From positions 1,054,001 to 1,118,000 of the forward strand of contig NZ_CP049863.1 in NCBI RefSeq assembly GCF_011299575.1: a stretch of 64,000 nucleotides of DNA. Direction: 5' to 3'. The notes beneath the pieces are model-generated. The model did no database searches. It saw only the letters and a list, made by a program, of their open reading frames with translations, and was not told the DNA's origin. Each line of letters begins with the position of its first letter. Position 1 is the first letter of the stretch. Below, one piece after another: positions 1 to 8,672 of the stretch. The stretch is from Leucobacter viscericola (GTDB lineage Bacteria; Actinomycetota; Actinomycetes; Actinomycetales; Microbacteriaceae). The translations under genes and the position numbers were made by a program.

Positions 1-717
1 CTCACCGTTGTGTGCATGCTGCTCGGGATCGTGCTCGGCGTCATTCTCGCGGTCATGCGCCTGTCGGTGAACCCCGTGGTGCGGGGCGCGGCCGGCTTCT
101 ACGTGTTTGCGTTCAGGGGCACCCCTGTGCTCGTGCAGCTGCTGCTCTGGTACAACCTGGCAGCACTGTACCCAGACATCACGTTCGGGATCCCCGGGGT
201 GCACCTTGATGCCAACCACATTGTGACCCCGCTCATGGCCGCGATCCTCGGCCTGGGTCTCAATGAGGCCGCGTACATGTCGGAGATTGTGCGCGCTGGC
301 ATTCTCTCGGTCGACTCGGGCCAGGCGGAGGCCTCCGGCGCCCTCGGTCTCAACCGTCTACAGACCATGGTGAAGGTTGTACTGCCGCAGGCCATGCGTG
401 TGATCATCCCGCCAACCGGCAACGAGACGATCGGCATGCTGAAGAACACCTCGCTTGTGAGTGTGCTCGCGGTATCAGAATTGCTGTATTCGACGCAGGT
501 GATCTACGCAAAGAACTTCCAGGTGATCCCGATGCTGATCGTCGCGAGCATCTGGTACATCATTATGACCTCGGTCTTTACAATCGGTCAGTCCTGGCTT
601 GAGAAGCGGTTCTCTCGAGGATCAACCCGTGAGGTGCAGCTCAGCTGGACAGAGCGTATTCGCAAGGCGATGCGCACCCACGATCCCGTAGCGACCGGAA
701 AGGTGAGCAAACCATGA
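1..717 (+). CDS. Amino-acid ABC transporter permease, 5' truncated
   Basis: Inner-membrane permease of a polar amino-acid uptake ABC transporter (HisM/GlnP family). The reading frame is open to the first base of the window, so the N-terminus lies outside. The permease-ATPase coupling loop is clear: [15 protein letters not shown] followed by [11 protein letters not shown], the family EAA motif that docks on the ATPase. Hydrophobic helices flank it (around [15 protein letters not shown] and [13 protein letters not shown]). The stop overlaps the ATPase start as ATGA, so the two are translationally coupled. The substrate-binding protein is probably upstream. Substrate cannot be read from sequence; a polar or basic amino acid is usual for this family. 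Confidence 0.93.
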   Translation, partial: LTVVCMLLGIVLGVILAVMRLSVNPVVRGAAGFYVFAFRGTPVLVQLLLWYNLAALYPDITFGIPGVHLDANHIVTPLMAAILGLGLNEAAYMSEIVRAGILSVDSGQAEASGALGLNRLQTMVKVVLPQAMRVIIPPTGNETIGMLKNTSLVSVLAVSELLYSTQVIYAKNFQVIPMLIVASIWYIIMTSVFTIGQSWLEKRFSRGSTREVQLSWTERIRKAMRTHDPVATGKVSKP

Positions 718-1490
718 GCGACGCAACACAGAATCCCATGGTGCGCATGAAGGGCGTGCGCAAGAGCTTCGGATCCCTCGAGGTTTTGAAAGGCATCGAT
801 CTTGACGTGGCTCGGGGTGAGGTCGTGTGCCTCATTGGGGCTTCAGGATCGGGCAAGAGTACCCTGCTGCGCTGCATCAACCACCTCGAGCAACTCAACG
901 GCGGTCGCATCTGGGTCGACGACAAGGTCGTTGGTTACGATCTGCGCGGCAATATTCTGCACGAAAAGAGCTACAACGATATTTGCCGCGACCGCACGCA
1001 AACCGGCATGGTGTTTCAGCACTTCAACCTGTTCGCGCACATGACGGTGCTCGACAACATCATGCTCGCGCCGCGTACCGTACTGAAGCAGAAAACGAGC
1101 GAGGTGCTCCCCCGCGCGAAGGCGCTGCTTGAGCAGGTTGGGCTCGCCGACAAGGCGAAGGCCTACCCACGACACCTCTCGGGTGGCCAACAGCAGCGCG
1201 TCGCGATCGCGCGGGCACTCTGCATGGAACCGAAACTGATGTTGTTCGACGAGCCGACGAGCGCGCTTGACCCCGAGCTTGTCGGTGATGTGCTGACTGT
1301 GATGCGGGATCTCGCGAACTCCGGCATGACCATGGTCGTTGTGACACACGAGATGGGCTTCGCACGCGAGGTCGCGGATCGGGTCGTGTTTATGCACGGC
1401 GGTCAGATCGTGGAGCAGGGACCACCCTCTGAGGTACTCGGTGATCCGCAGCACGAGCGCACCCGCTCGTTCCTCTCGGCGGTGCGCTGA
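714..1490 (+). CDS. Amino-acid ABC transporter ATP-binding protein
   Basis: 258-residue cytoplasmic ATPase that powers the preceding permease (GlnQ/HisP type). Visible motifs in order: Walker [10 protein letters not shown] at residues 42-50, the Q-loop near FQHFNLF (101-107), the signature LSGGQQQR at 155-162, Walker [15 protein letters not shown] at about 175-188, and the switch histidine in [10 protein letters not shown]. Length is typical. It starts inside the permease stop codon (ATGA), so the pair forms one operon. A long inverted repeat lies 40 bp downstream. Confidence 0.95.
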   Translation: MSDATQNPMVRMKGVRKSFGSLEVLKGIDLDVARGEVVCLIGASGSGKSTLLRCINHLEQLNGGRIWVDDKVVGYDLRGNILHEKSYNDICRDRTQTGMVFQHFNLFAHMTVLDNIMLAPRTVLKQKTSEVLPRAKALLEQVGLADKAKAYPRHLSGGQQQRVAIARALCMEPKLMLFDEPTSALDPELVGDVLTVMRDLANSGMTMVVVTHEMGFAREVADRVVFMHGGQIVEQGPPSEVLGDPQHERTRSFLSAVR

Positions 1491-1530
1491 GGCTGGGCTG
1501 GTTAGCCCCTAATTCACCTCGCCCCTCTGA

Positions 1531-1610
1531 CTTGTGCCCACCTAAATGACGAGTGCCCACCCAACCCACGCGTGGTTTTCCTTGCCTCTCGTCATTTAGG
1601 TGGGCACAAG
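1531..1610. repeat. Long intergenic hairpin, GACGAG-type repeat (copy 1)
   Basis: Perfect 23-bp inverted repeat, arms 1531-1553 and 1588-1610 (left arm begins CTTGTGCCCACCTAAATGAC), around a 34-nt loop containing ACGCGTGGTTTT. It sits between convergent genes, so it could act as a bidirectional terminator, although there is no clean T-run. The inner segment 1548-1593 (GACGAG ... CTCGTC) resembles 50437-50501: both carry GAGTGCCCA, CCACGCGTGGTTTT or a close variant, and GCCTCTCGTC in the same order. That suggests a dispersed repeat family. Confidence 0.75.
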
Positions 1611-1732
1611 CACGGGTACATCGGGCGCGACGATCCACAACTCGTCATGGCCCGCGTCACGGGAAACTACAAGCGCAGCAACGAGCGCGCAGCCCGACAG
1701 CACCCGCGCAACGGCGAGCGCTGAGGCGAACC

Positions 1733-2656
1733 TCAGATCAGGTCGAGCTGCTGCACCGTCTGTTCGATCTGCTCGATGCGGTGGCGTGCGGGGTCACCGA
1801 TCCTGTGCACGAGAGTCTCGAAGAGCACCTCAACAAGCGCCATCACGGGCACAACAGAGTCGAACGGCCCCCGCTCTGAGGCGATGCTCGTGAGCACGGC
1901 ATCGGCGTCAGAGGCGCACGGCGACACCCATTTGTCGGTGATCACAACGACCCCCGCTTTGCGGGTCTTTGCGTGGTGCACGAGGTTACGCGTATCGGCC
2001 TCGTAGCGCCTGAAGTCGAAGGCAACGAGCACGTCTTTTGCGTCGAAGCCGGCCATGGTCGCGCCCCGCAGGCTCGCCATCTCGGGCACCATCTGCACAT
2101 TGGGGCGCAGCTGCTGGAGACTGGCCGAGAGGTACTCCGCGAGAAATACGCTGTAGCGACCCCCGACAAGCCAGATGCGGCGCTTGGGATTCGCCAGCAT
2201 TTCGATGGTGGTCTCGAAGTCGTGCTCAGAGAGACCCGCAAACGTGGACCGCAGATCCTCCACCGAGGGCTCGACAAACGCGGCCAGATCGCCAGCGGGT
2301 GCCAGACGGTTTGATCCGGTGCGCTCGTAGAGGGTCGTCGGCGACGCACTGCGCTGTTCGAGCTCACCGCGAAGCGCCTTCTGGAAGTCAGGGAACCCGC
2401 TGTACCCGAGCCGCGTCGCGAACCGCACCACGGTGGCGCCACTCACCTCAGCGAGGTCGGCGAGGCCCGCAACAGTTTCGAAACCGGCAACCGGATAGGC
2501 GGCAAGCAGGGTCCGCGCAACCTTGCGCTCCGAGGGGGTACAGTCCCCCATGCGCTCGCGGATCCTGGACGCCACGGTATCCATGGAAACCGCAGCATCT
2601 ATGGAAGCGGCAGCGTCTTCACTGGGCGAACTCGGCTCGCGCGTGTTCTTCGGCAT
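1733..2656 (-). CDS. MurR/RpiR family transcriptional regulator
   Basis: 307-residue regulator with an N-terminal RpiR-type helix-turn-helix (about residues 30-105; TPSERKVARTLL ... VSGATVVRFATRLGYSGFPDF) and a C-terminal SIS sugar-phosphate-binding domain (about 145-290; IWLVGGRYS ... DVLVAFDFRRY ... VVVITD). The start is supported by AAGGG about 8 nt upstream. The N-terminal 25 residues are low complexity (DAAASIDAAVSMDTVAS). The family usually senses phosphosugars. The only neighbour it might control is the convergent amino-acid ABC transporter, so its target is unknown. Confidence 0.9.
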   Translation of the reverse strand: MPKNTREPSSPSEDAAASIDAAVSMDTVASRIRERMGDCTPSERKVARTLLAAYPVAGFETVAGLADLAEVSGATVVRFATRLGYSGFPDFQKALRGELEQRSASPTTLYERTGSNRLAPAGDLAAFVEPSVEDLRSTFAGLSEHDFETTIEMLANPKRRIWLVGGRYSVFLAEYLSASLQQLRPNVQMVPEMASLRGATMAGFDAKDVLVAFDFRRYEADTRNLVHHAKTRKAGVVVITDKWVSPCASDADAVLTSIASERGPFDSVVPVMALVEVLFETLVHRIGDPARHRIEQIEQTVQQLDLI

Positions 2657-2817
2657 CTCAGCCCTTCGTTCTAGGTCCTACCCTGGGCGCGGCAGGCTCC
2701 TCTGCTTACCGCGCTGACATCGCTTGTCGCGAGTCTATCAATGCGAACAAGCCTCACATTTGACCCAGCTGAGAGCTCAATCCACGGACACCTAGACTGA
2801 AACATACATTTCCGTCT

Positions 2818-2836
2818 TGAATGCTTTATACATTCA
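2818..2836. promoter_or_regulatory. Small inverted repeat upstream of the cyanophycinase-like gene
   Basis: TGAATG-CTTTATA-CATTCA, 6-bp arms with a 7-nt spacer, in the AT-rich gap between the divergent rpiR-type gene and the peptidase gene. Could be an operator or overlap a promoter. The call rests on symmetry and position only. Confidence 0.25.
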
Positions 2837-2909
2837 TGAAACACTTGAATCTGCGCGACGAAGCCGGACTTCTCGCGCGTACCCCTCAACGCCGAGACCG
2901 GAGATTGAT

Positions 2910-4781
2910 TTGCCTTCCTTCACAAACAAACGCCGCAAGCTATTCGCCGTTGCACTCACCGCAGCACTCAGCCTGGGCGCTCTCGCAACGGTTCCCGCAA
3001 CCGCAAATGCAGCCCCAACCCAGGGTCACGTTGTGCTCATTGGCGGCGCCATTAAGCCGGGTGACGCCCCAAGCGAAGCGATCATCCAAGAGATCGTAGA
3101 TCTCGCACAGGCCCACGCGGGTGCAGGCAACACACCGCGCGTTGCGATCCTGACCGCCGCCTCGACGGTTGCCCCAAACGCAACCGAGGCAGCCGACGGC
3201 AACACCTACGACAATGCCACCGCAAACGGTCTCTATTACAAGAGCTGGTTCGAGGCGCACGGCGCGGAGGTCTACCCGGTGCCGATCGACGTCAATCAGG
3301 CCGAGGACTACCCCGGAGACCCATACACCGCCGCAAATGCGTTCGATACGACGGTGGCCAACGAAGTCCGAAATTCTGATGCCGTGTACTTTGGTGGCGG
3401 CGACCAAACTCGCTACGTGCGCTCGCTCTTCAGTTGCACGGCTCCGGATCAGGCAGCCGCCGACAAGTTCGCGTACACCGCCTGCACCGATACTCCCGCG
3501 ATGGCCGCGATCCGCGAGGTTGTTGAGAGCGGTGGGGTGACCGCGGGCACGAGCGCGGGGCTCACGATCCAGCAGGGTGCCGACATGATTTCGGGTGGGG
3601 ATCCCTACCAGTCCTGGCGAGACCCGGCCGTTACAGGGTGGTTCGACGACAACAGTGCCGACGCCTCAACGCTCGCCTACATTCCGGCGGGTGGCCTCGG
3701 ATTCTTCACCGAGGGCCAGCTCGACTCCCACTTTGCCCGCCGCGACCGCCAGCCTCGGCTCGTCAAGCTCTCGCTCGAGACCCACCATGAGCGCGGCTTT
3801 GGCGTCGAAGAGAAGACCGCGCTTGTGGTTGACCGCGGAGCCCGCACCGGCAAGGTGATCGGCGCGCTCGGCGCCACCATGCTCGACGTCTCAGGTGCGA
3901 CGTTTGACGGCAAGAGCACCGCCGGGGTGCGCTACTCGTACTTCATGACGGGCTCCACGATCGATTTCGCAACCGGAGCCATCACGCTCGCCGGCGCTGA
4001 GCACACGGGCGCAGGGACGGCACCGGCACCAGCAGCAGAGCCCGACATCTGGAAGTCGTCCGAGTGCGACTCAAACCCCTACATTTTCGGCACGCTGAGT
4101 CTGACGCAGTCGTTCGTCAAGTCGAGCGCCTCGCGCGCCTCTGGAGACAGCTGTGATGCCGCAGTCGAGTCACCTCGGTTCCGCACCACCTTCAACCGCG
4201 ACGACCGCACACGCTGGAGCGACGACGGCAGCTTCGTGGACGTTGCCATGTCGATCGCGGAGATTCCCTCGTTTACCGCGACCGCTTCGGTTTCAGGATC
4301 GGCGCAGCTCACTATCGGCGACACCGCCAACATCGCCGTTTCGGTCACCAACACGGGAGGCACTCCCCTCTCGAACTTCAATATCAATGGTGTTCCCACC
4401 GCAGCCACGACAGTGCTGCCGGGAGCCTCGGCGATCCTGACCATCACGCACACCGTGACCGAGGGACCGCAGACCGTTGCCGCAACGGTCACCGCGAGCG
4501 CGGTCGACACCAACGGCGCCGACCTGAACATGACGACCGAGCCGCAGGCCGTGTCGGTCGAGCTCAGCGGGGCGGCGAAGCCTGTCGACCCCAAGAGCCC
4601 ACCGGCTACCGAGAACCCAGACCCGAAGACCCCGGTCAAGGATCCCGCGACTCCACCACAGGCACGGGCGCTGGCAACGACGGGCGCCCCTTCACCACTG
4701 CTCCCCCTGGGCTTTGGTGCATTGCTGCTGGCCGGTGGGGCAATCGTCCTGTCTCGCCGTCTGATGGTGGGCGGGAGGTAA
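2910..4781 (+). CDS. Secreted, wall-anchored cyanophycinase-like peptidase (S51) with LAXTG signal
   Basis: TTG start at 2910 chosen because CGGAG lies 6 nt upstream and a normal signal peptide then begins at once (MPSFTNKRRKLFAVALTAAL ... ATANA-AP); 623 residues. The catalytic part resembles peptidase S51/cyanophycinase: GHVVLIGGA, VYFGGGDQTRYVRSL, the nucleophile motif TAGTSAGL, and FTEGQLDSHFARRDRQPRL. A CARDB/DUF11-like beta domain (SVTNTGGTPLSN) follows, then a Pro-rich spacer and a sorting tail LATTG-A with a hydrophobic helix and RR end, predicting anchoring by a class E type sortase. Intracellular cyanophycinases degrade cyanophycin; a secreted version could degrade external cyanophycin or another beta-Asp-Arg peptide. 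The exact substrate is inference. Confidence 0.85.
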   Translation: MPSFTNKRRKLFAVALTAALSLGALATVPATANAAPTQGHVVLIGGAIKPGDAPSEAIIQEIVDLAQAHAGAGNTPRVAILTAASTVAPNATEAADGNTYDNATANGLYYKSWFEAHGAEVYPVPIDVNQAEDYPGDPYTAANAFDTTVANEVRNSDAVYFGGGDQTRYVRSLFSCTAPDQAAADKFAYTACTDTPAMAAIREVVESGGVTAGTSAGLTIQQGADMISGGDPYQSWRDPAVTGWFDDNSADASTLAYIPAGGLGFFTEGQLDSHFARRDRQPRLVKLSLETHHERGFGVEEKTALVVDRGARTGKVIGALGATMLDVSGATFDGKSTAGVRYSYFMTGSTIDFATGAITLAGAEHTGAGTAPAPAAEPDIWKSSECDSNPYIFGTLSLTQSFVKSSASRASGDSCDAAVESPRFRTTFNRDDRTRWSDDGSFVDVAMSIAEIPSFTATASVSGSAQLTIGDTANIAVSVTNTGGTPLSNFNINGVPTAATTVLPGASAILTITHTVTEGPQTVAATVTASAVDTNGADLNMTTEPQAVSVELSGAAKPVDPKSPPATENPDPKTPVKDPATPPQARALATTGAPSPLLPLGFGALLLAGGAIVLSRRLMVGGR

Positions 4782-4829
4782 AGGGGTAACTGCTAGCCTG
4801 GCCAGCCTGAAACAATCCGGTCCGGCTAA

Positions 4830-4868
4830 CCCAGCCCAGCCCAGCCCGGCCCTGCCCTGCCCGGCCCA
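4830..4868. repeat. GC-rich pentamer-like repeat
   Basis: Tandem CCCAG units passing into CCCTG/CCCGG variants in the 3' flank of the peptidase gene. Low-complexity DNA prone to slippage, directly adjoining the inverted repeat at 4867. Confidence 0.5.
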
Positions 4869-4952
4869 ACATGTCAGCCGGTACTCACACGCCAGCCTGA
4901 TGGATTCGCCAGTTTCCATCCGGCCCGCGTGTGAGTACCGGCTGAAGTGTTG
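4867..4952. repeat. Long hairpin, GCCGGTACTCACA-type repeat (copy 1)
   Basis: Inverted repeat with 26-bp arms (4867-4892 and 4927-4952), 24 of 26 pairs complementary, 34-nt loop. The arm contains TGTCAGCCGGTACTCACA. It lies between convergent genes, so termination is possible. The same core (GCCGGTACTCACA and GTACCGGCTGAA) recurs in the hairpin at 12782-12847. Confidence 0.7.
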
Positions 4953-4982
4953 TGTTGCGATGTAATGCGTTGCGTTGCGAGG

Positions 4983-5354
4983 TTAGTTCACGCCCATAAA
5001 CATGTATGCACGGGTGATCCGGCCGTCGGCATCACGGAACACCGTGTCGACACCGCGGCCAACAACGTCTCCGTTTGGCGCAGTGATCGACCAGCGAAGC
5101 ATGAGCGCATCGCCCGATTCGAGCTGCTGGTCGTAGCTGAAACGCAGTCCCTTTTCAGCGATCAGGTCGTTGTGCACGCCGGTAATGTGCGCGTCGATCT
5201 CGTCCGCTCCGGTCAGCGTCACACCGAGCGAGGAGACGGAAAGGCGTCCATCAGCCGCCCAGAGCCGCTCGATGTTTGCGCGGCGGGTTGCGGGATCCAG
5301 CTCGATCCAGGTGTCAAGGTAACGGGCGTCGAACTCGGTCATTGTTGTGGTCAT
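4983..5354 (-). CDS. SnoaL-like (NTF2 fold) small protein
   Basis: 123-residue cytoplasmic protein with the alpha+beta cone pattern of SnoaL/NTF2-like proteins (FDARYLDTWIELDPATRRANIERLWAADGRL ... GADEIDAHI ... LMLRWSI ... VFRDADGRITRAYMFMG). Such proteins bind small hydrophobic ligands or act as isomerases or hydrolases; no specific reaction can be assigned. ATG at 5354 is preferred over an upstream in-frame ATG because GAAGGAT lies about 8 nt before it. It is divergent from a TetR gene across a 92-bp gap with an inverted repeat, so it is probably that repressor's target. Confidence 0.82.
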   Translation of the reverse strand: MTTTMTEFDARYLDTWIELDPATRRANIERLWAADGRLSVSSLGVTLTGADEIDAHITGVHNDLIAEKGLRFSYDQQLESGDALMLRWSITAPNGDVVGRGVDTVFRDADGRITRAYMFMGVN

Positions 5355-5382
5355 TGGGTGATCCTTCGTCTCAAGATTGATT

Positions 5383-5425
5383 GTTGACAGCGTCAGCATA
5401 TGCAACGTTTGTGGACACTGTCAAC
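5383..5425. promoter_or_regulatory. Putative TetR operator between the SnoaL-like gene and tetR
   Basis: GTTGACAG (5383-5390) and CTGTCAAC (5418-5425) form an 8-bp inverted repeat with a 27-bp spacer. The right half overlaps a smaller palindrome, GACACTGTC. Its position in the divergent promoter fits local TetR autoregulation; no experimental motif is known to me. Confidence 0.4.
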
Positions 5426-5446
5426 TCAACTCGATAAACTGACACC

Positions 5447-6040
5447 ATGAGCCCCCGCGATCCTGGCCCCACCCGCGCCGCCGTCTTGCTATCTGCCTCG
5501 CAACTACTCGAATCCGGCGGCCCCGAGGCGGTCACCCTGCGCGCGGTCGGCGAGGCTGCAGGCGTGTCTCGATCCGCGGCGTACCGCCACTTTGACGACA
5601 AGGCAGCCCTGCTTAGCGAACTCGCCAGGCTCACACTCACCGAGATGGCCGAGAGTATTCGCGCGGCCGCAATCGACACCGACAGCCGCGTGAATCTTCG
5701 CCTCGGTAGCGGCGCCTACGTCGATTACGCCCTGCAAAACCCGCACCACTACCAGCTGATCTTTGGCGAAACACCACTTTCTGCCCCCACCCCAGAACTT
5801 GAGGCGGCTGCCGACGAGGCCATGGCAGCACTGCAGCACCTGATCGAGCGCGCGCAGACCGCGGGCCAACTCGGGGGCGGCGCACCGCGTGAGCTCGCGA
5901 CAGTCTTGTGGGTCCTTCTGCACGGCATTGCGGCCCTGCAGATCACGGGCCACCTGCACGAGCCCCGCACCCTCGACGGCGACACACGCCTCAACGAGCT
6001 ACTCGACCTCGCGCTCGCATCGTTTCGGCCCGTGGAGTAG
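5447..6040 (+). CDS. TetR/AcrR family transcriptional regulator
   Basis: 197 residues with an N-terminal TetR helix-turn-helix (VTLRAVGEAAGVSRSAAYRHFDDKAALLSELA, about residues 28-60) and an all-helical ligand domain of the WHG/TetR_C_33 type (YALQNPHHYQLIFG ... LWVLLHGIAALQITGHL). Divergent from the SnoaL-like gene, its likeliest target. Ligand unknown. Confidence 0.92.
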   Translation: MSPRDPGPTRAAVLLSASQLLESGGPEAVTLRAVGEAAGVSRSAAYRHFDDKAALLSELARLTLTEMAESIRAAAIDTDSRVNLRLGSGAYVDYALQNPHHYQLIFGETPLSAPTPELEAAADEAMAALQHLIERAQTAGQLGGGAPRELATVLWVLLHGIAALQITGHLHEPRTLDGDTRLNELLDLALASFRPVE

Positions 6041-6047
6041 CCAAAAT

Positions 6048-6305
6048 CTAGCGATACACCTCGCGACGATGCCCGGCACTGAGAATCAGCACAAGAACCC
6101 GGTCATCGTAAATGTCATAAATAATTCGATAGTCGCCCGTGCGTACACGCCAGGATCCGCCGCTATTTACGAGAGGTTTTGCCGCGGGCGGGCGAGGCGT
6201 CTCTGCGAGAAGTTCAATGGCCGCCTGTACGCGGCGCCTTGCCTGAGGATCAAGTTTCTTCAGATCACGAGCAGCGGCTGGCGAGACTTCTACCCGGTAA
6301 CTCAC
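6048..6305 (-). CDS. RelE/ParE family toxin
   Basis: 85-residue toxin of the RelE fold: VEVSPAAARDLKKLDPQARRRVQAAI, then WRVRTGDYRIIYDIYDDRVLVLILSAGHRREVYR with the C-terminal basic and Tyr positions typical of RelE-type mRNA interferases. In the family the role is ribosome-dependent mRNA cleavage. It overlaps the antitoxin stop by 4 nt (ATGA), so it is translated after it. Confidence 0.9.
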   Translation of the reverse strand: MSYRVEVSPAAARDLKKLDPQARRRVQAAIELLAETPRPPAAKPLVNSGGSWRVRTGDYRIIYDIYDDRVLVLILSAGHRREVYR

Positions 6306-6571
6306 GCAAGACCAAGGTCAGCCTTGACCTCTTCCCAGGGAATGGGGGCAGCCCCCGTTGCCTCCATCTCCTTACGAGCGCGACGCGCAGCTTCCGCGTC
6401 CTGAAAATCTTCAAGCTCCTCAAGCATCTGCTCAAACTTGGCAGCATCAACGAGCACGGCAAATTTGTGGCCATGCTTCGTCAAATAGACATCCTCATTA
6501 GCCAGATGGGCGCGATCCACGAGAGAGCCCAACTGCTGCTTCGCCACGGAGACCGGCAGTGTAAGTGACAT
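6302..6571 (-). CDS. Phd/YefM family antitoxin
   Basis: 89 residues. The N-terminal Phd/YefM DNA-binding and dimer domain is clear (LPVSVAKQQLGSLVDRAHLANEDVYLTKHGHKFAVLVDAAKFEQM); the C-terminal tail is charged and probably disordered until it wraps the toxin. First gene of the two-gene module and coupled to the toxin. A direct-repeat operator candidate lies immediately upstream. Confidence 0.9.
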   Translation of the reverse strand: MSLTLPVSVAKQQLGSLVDRAHLANEDVYLTKHGHKFAVLVDAAKFEQMLEELEDFQDAEAARRARKEMEATGAAPIPWEEVKADLGLA

Positions 6572-6578
6572 GAATAAA

Positions 6579-6609
6579 TTGTACCATTAGGCCAATTTGT
6601 ACAATTAGG
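6579..6609. promoter_or_regulatory. Putative autoregulatory operator of the toxin-antitoxin module
   Basis: Two 13-bp direct repeats, TTGTACCATTAGG (6579-6591) and TTGTACAATTAGG (6597-6609), 18 bp apart start to start; the second contains the palindrome TTGTACAA. They lie 8-38 bp upstream of the antitoxin start in an AT-rich patch. Phd/YefM antitoxins usually bind such promoter repeats. Confidence 0.55.
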
Positions 6610-6650
6610 TCCAATTAACCTGAAGCCGCCTTCACCGACACACCTTCCCT

Positions 6651-6668
6651 TGTCTGGCACCCCAGACA
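6651..6668. promoter_or_regulatory. HutR-type palindrome upstream of hutU
   Basis: TGTCTGG-CACC-CCAGACA, a 7-bp-arm palindrome 95 bp before hutU. The core GTCTGG-N4-CCAGAC recurs exactly between hutH and hutG (15297-15312), the other hut promoter region. It also resembles the TCTG...CCAGA site I recall for the IclR-type HutR of Corynebacterium resistens. Confidence 0.65.
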
Positions 6669-6689
6669 GTACGCCCGCGTTCCTCGTTG

Positions 6690-6718
6690 TTGCAAGGTCC
6701 AAGCACCGCTGAGATAGA
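6690..6718 (+). promoter_or_regulatory. Possible hutU promoter
   Basis: TTGCAA (6690-6695), a 17-bp spacer, then GATAGA (6713-6718), 45 bp before hutU and downstream of the HutR-type palindrome. That arrangement would suit an activator bound upstream of -35. The -10 match is weak. Confidence 0.3.
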
Positions 6719-6762
6719 GGTATCGACGCGCTACGACAGCGCGCACAGCGAAAGGACCACCC

Positions 6763-8490
6763 ATGGCTCTCCCCGGCGCACGCCCCGTCCGCGCTCCCCG
6801 CGGCACCGAAATCTCAGCGAAGAGCTGGCAGACCGAGGCCCCGCTTCGTATGCTCATGAACAACCTCGACCCCGAGGTCGCCGAGCGCCCCGACGACCTT
6901 GTCGTCTACGGCGGAACCGGCCGCGCGGCCCGTAGCTGGGAGGCCTACGACGCCATCGTCGATACCCTGCGCGACCTCGAAGATGACGAAACCTTGCTCG
7001 TACAGTCGGGCAAGCCGGTCGGCGTCTTCCGCACGAACCCCTGGGCACCGCGCGTGCTGCTCGCAAACTCCAACCTCGTTGGCGACTGGGCGACGTGGCC
7101 CGAGTTCCGCAAGCTCGAGGCCGAGGGCCTCATGATGTACGGCCAGATGACCGCGGGCTCGTGGATCTACATCGGCACCCAGGGCATTCTGCAGGGCACC
7201 TTCGAAACCTTCGCCGCGATCGGGCGCAAACTCGCGGGTCTGCCCGGCGCAGCCGAGAAGGGGCTCGACGGCACCCTCGCTGGCACCATCACCCTGACCG
7301 GCGGCTGCGGCGGCATGGGCGGCGCCCAGCCCCTCGCGGTCACTCTGAACGACGGTGCCTGCCTCATCGTCGACGTCGACAAGACCCGTCTCGATCGCCG
7401 CGCCGGCAAGCGCTACCTCGACGAGGTCGTCACCGATCTCGACGAGGCGCTCGCCAAGGTGCAGCAGGCCAAGGATGAGCGCCGCGGCTGGTCCGTTGGC
7501 CTCGTTGGCAACGCTGCCGAGGTCTTCCCCGAGATTCTGCGCCGTCAGCTCGCGGGCGAGATCAACATCGACATCGTCACCGACCAGACCAGCGCCCACG
7601 ATCCGCTCAGCTACCTGCCCGTCGGCTACTCGGTCGACGAGTGGCAGGATCGCGCCGCGAAGGATCCCGAAGCCTTCACCCGCGACGCCCAGGCGTCGAT
7701 GGCCGCGCACGTCAAGGCAATGGTTGAGTTCCAAGATGCAGGATCCGAGGTCTTCGACTACGGTAACTCCATCCGCGACGAGGCCCGCAAGGGCGGCTAC
7801 GACCGCGCCTTCGAGTTCCCCGGCTTCGTACCGGCCTACATCCGGCCGCTGTTCTGCGAGGGCCTCGGGCCGTTCCGCTGGGCGGCACTCTCAGGTGATC
7901 CTGAAGACATCCGCGTGACCGACGAGGCGATCCTCGAACTCTTCCCCGAGAACGATCACCTGCGCCGCTGGATCCGCGCGGCGCAAGATCGTGTCGAGTA
8001 CGAGGGTCTGCCGGCCCGCATCTGCTGGCTCGGCTACGGCGACCGCGCAAAGGCCGCCGTGCGCTTCAACGAGCTCGTCGCTGAGGGCAAGCTCAAGGCG
8101 CCGATCGTCATCGGCCGCGATCATCTCGATTCGGGATCCGTGGCCTCCCCCTACCGCGAGACTGAGGCGATGGCAGATGGATCAGATGCTGTCGCCGACT
8201 GGCCGCTGCTGAACGCGCTTACCGCGGCGTCGTCCGGTGCGACGTGGGTATCTTTGCATCACGGTGGTGGCGTCGGGATCGGCCGCTCGATCCACTCGGG
8301 TCAGGTTTCTGTTGCTGATGGGACTGCGCTAGCTGCTGAGAAGTTGCAGCGGTTGCTGACGAACGATCCGGGCATGGGTGTGATTCGTCACGTCGATGCT
8401 GGGTATCAGCGGGCTGCTGATGTGGCGAATGAGCGTGGGGTTCGGGTGCCCATGGAACCTGTGATTCGTAACACCGATACTGCTTGGTGA
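6763..8490 (+). CDS. hutU: Urocanate hydratase
   Basis: 575-residue cytoplasmic NAD+-dependent urocanase, second step of histidine degradation (urocanate to imidazolonepropionate). Recognised by [38 protein letters not shown], and the catalytic-cysteine segment [14 protein letters not shown] (Cys421). The start has GAAAGGACC upstream. The codon pattern changes near 8230: the last about 85 codons are rich in GCT, GGT, GTT and CGG, unlike the GCC/GGC/CGC-rich body of the gene, and this continues into hutI. Likely controlled by HutR through the palindrome at 6651. Confidence 0.97.
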   Translation: MALPGARPVRAPRGTEISAKSWQTEAPLRMLMNNLDPEVAERPDDLVVYGGTGRAARSWEAYDAIVDTLRDLEDDETLLVQSGKPVGVFRTNPWAPRVLLANSNLVGDWATWPEFRKLEAEGLMMYGQMTAGSWIYIGTQGILQGTFETFAAIGRKLAGLPGAAEKGLDGTLAGTITLTGGCGGMGGAQPLAVTLNDGACLIVDVDKTRLDRRAGKRYLDEVVTDLDEALAKVQQAKDERRGWSVGLVGNAAEVFPEILRRQLAGEINIDIVTDQTSAHDPLSYLPVGYSVDEWQDRAAKDPEAFTRDAQASMAAHVKAMVEFQDAGSEVFDYGNSIRDEARKGGYDRAFEFPGFVPAYIRPLFCEGLGPFRWAALSGDPEDIRVTDEAILELFPENDHLRRWIRAAQDRVEYEGLPARICWLGYGDRAKAAVRFNELVAEGKLKAPIVIGRDHLDSGSVASPYRETEAMADGSDAVADWPLLNALTAASSGATWVSLHHGGGVGIGRSIHSGQVSVADGTALAAEKLQRLLTNDPGMGVIRHVDAGYQRAADVANERGVRVPMEPVIRNTDTAW

Positions 8491-8496
8491 TCCTCC

Positions 8497-8610
8497 GGGG
8501 CTGGGGGTGGGGTAGCGTATGCCGTCGCGACGTTGCGTCTTCGCGGTGTGCAAAATCGCACACCGCTCAGCCGCAAAAGCGACAGCATTCGCTACGCCGC
8601 CCCCAGCCCC
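8497..8610 (+). repeat. Large nested hairpin between hutU and hutI
   Basis: Outer arms 8497-8528 and 8579-8610 pair over 32 nt with 4 mismatches (GGGGCTGGGGG ... CCCCCAGCCCC) and are followed by TTTT. Inside, GCGGTGTGC (8543-8551) and GCACACCGC (8558-8566) form a perfect 9-bp stem. It fills most of the 182-bp gap. It could be a terminator or attenuator limiting read-through into hutI, or an inserted palindromic repeat. Confidence 0.65.
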
Positions 8611-8672
8611 TTTTCCCTCAGGCAAACCCTTCGGCACGCGCAAACCGCCTACGTACATGCGAAAGTTAGACC

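Noticed and set aside
4692..4919. Minus-strand frame over the CCCAG repeat
   Set aside because: Its Gly-Trp-Ala-Gly repeats are just the translation of a low-complexity DNA tract.
5136..5387. Plus-strand frame opposite the SnoaL-like gene
   Set aside because: Shadow of the minus-strand gene, which has a good SD and family pattern.
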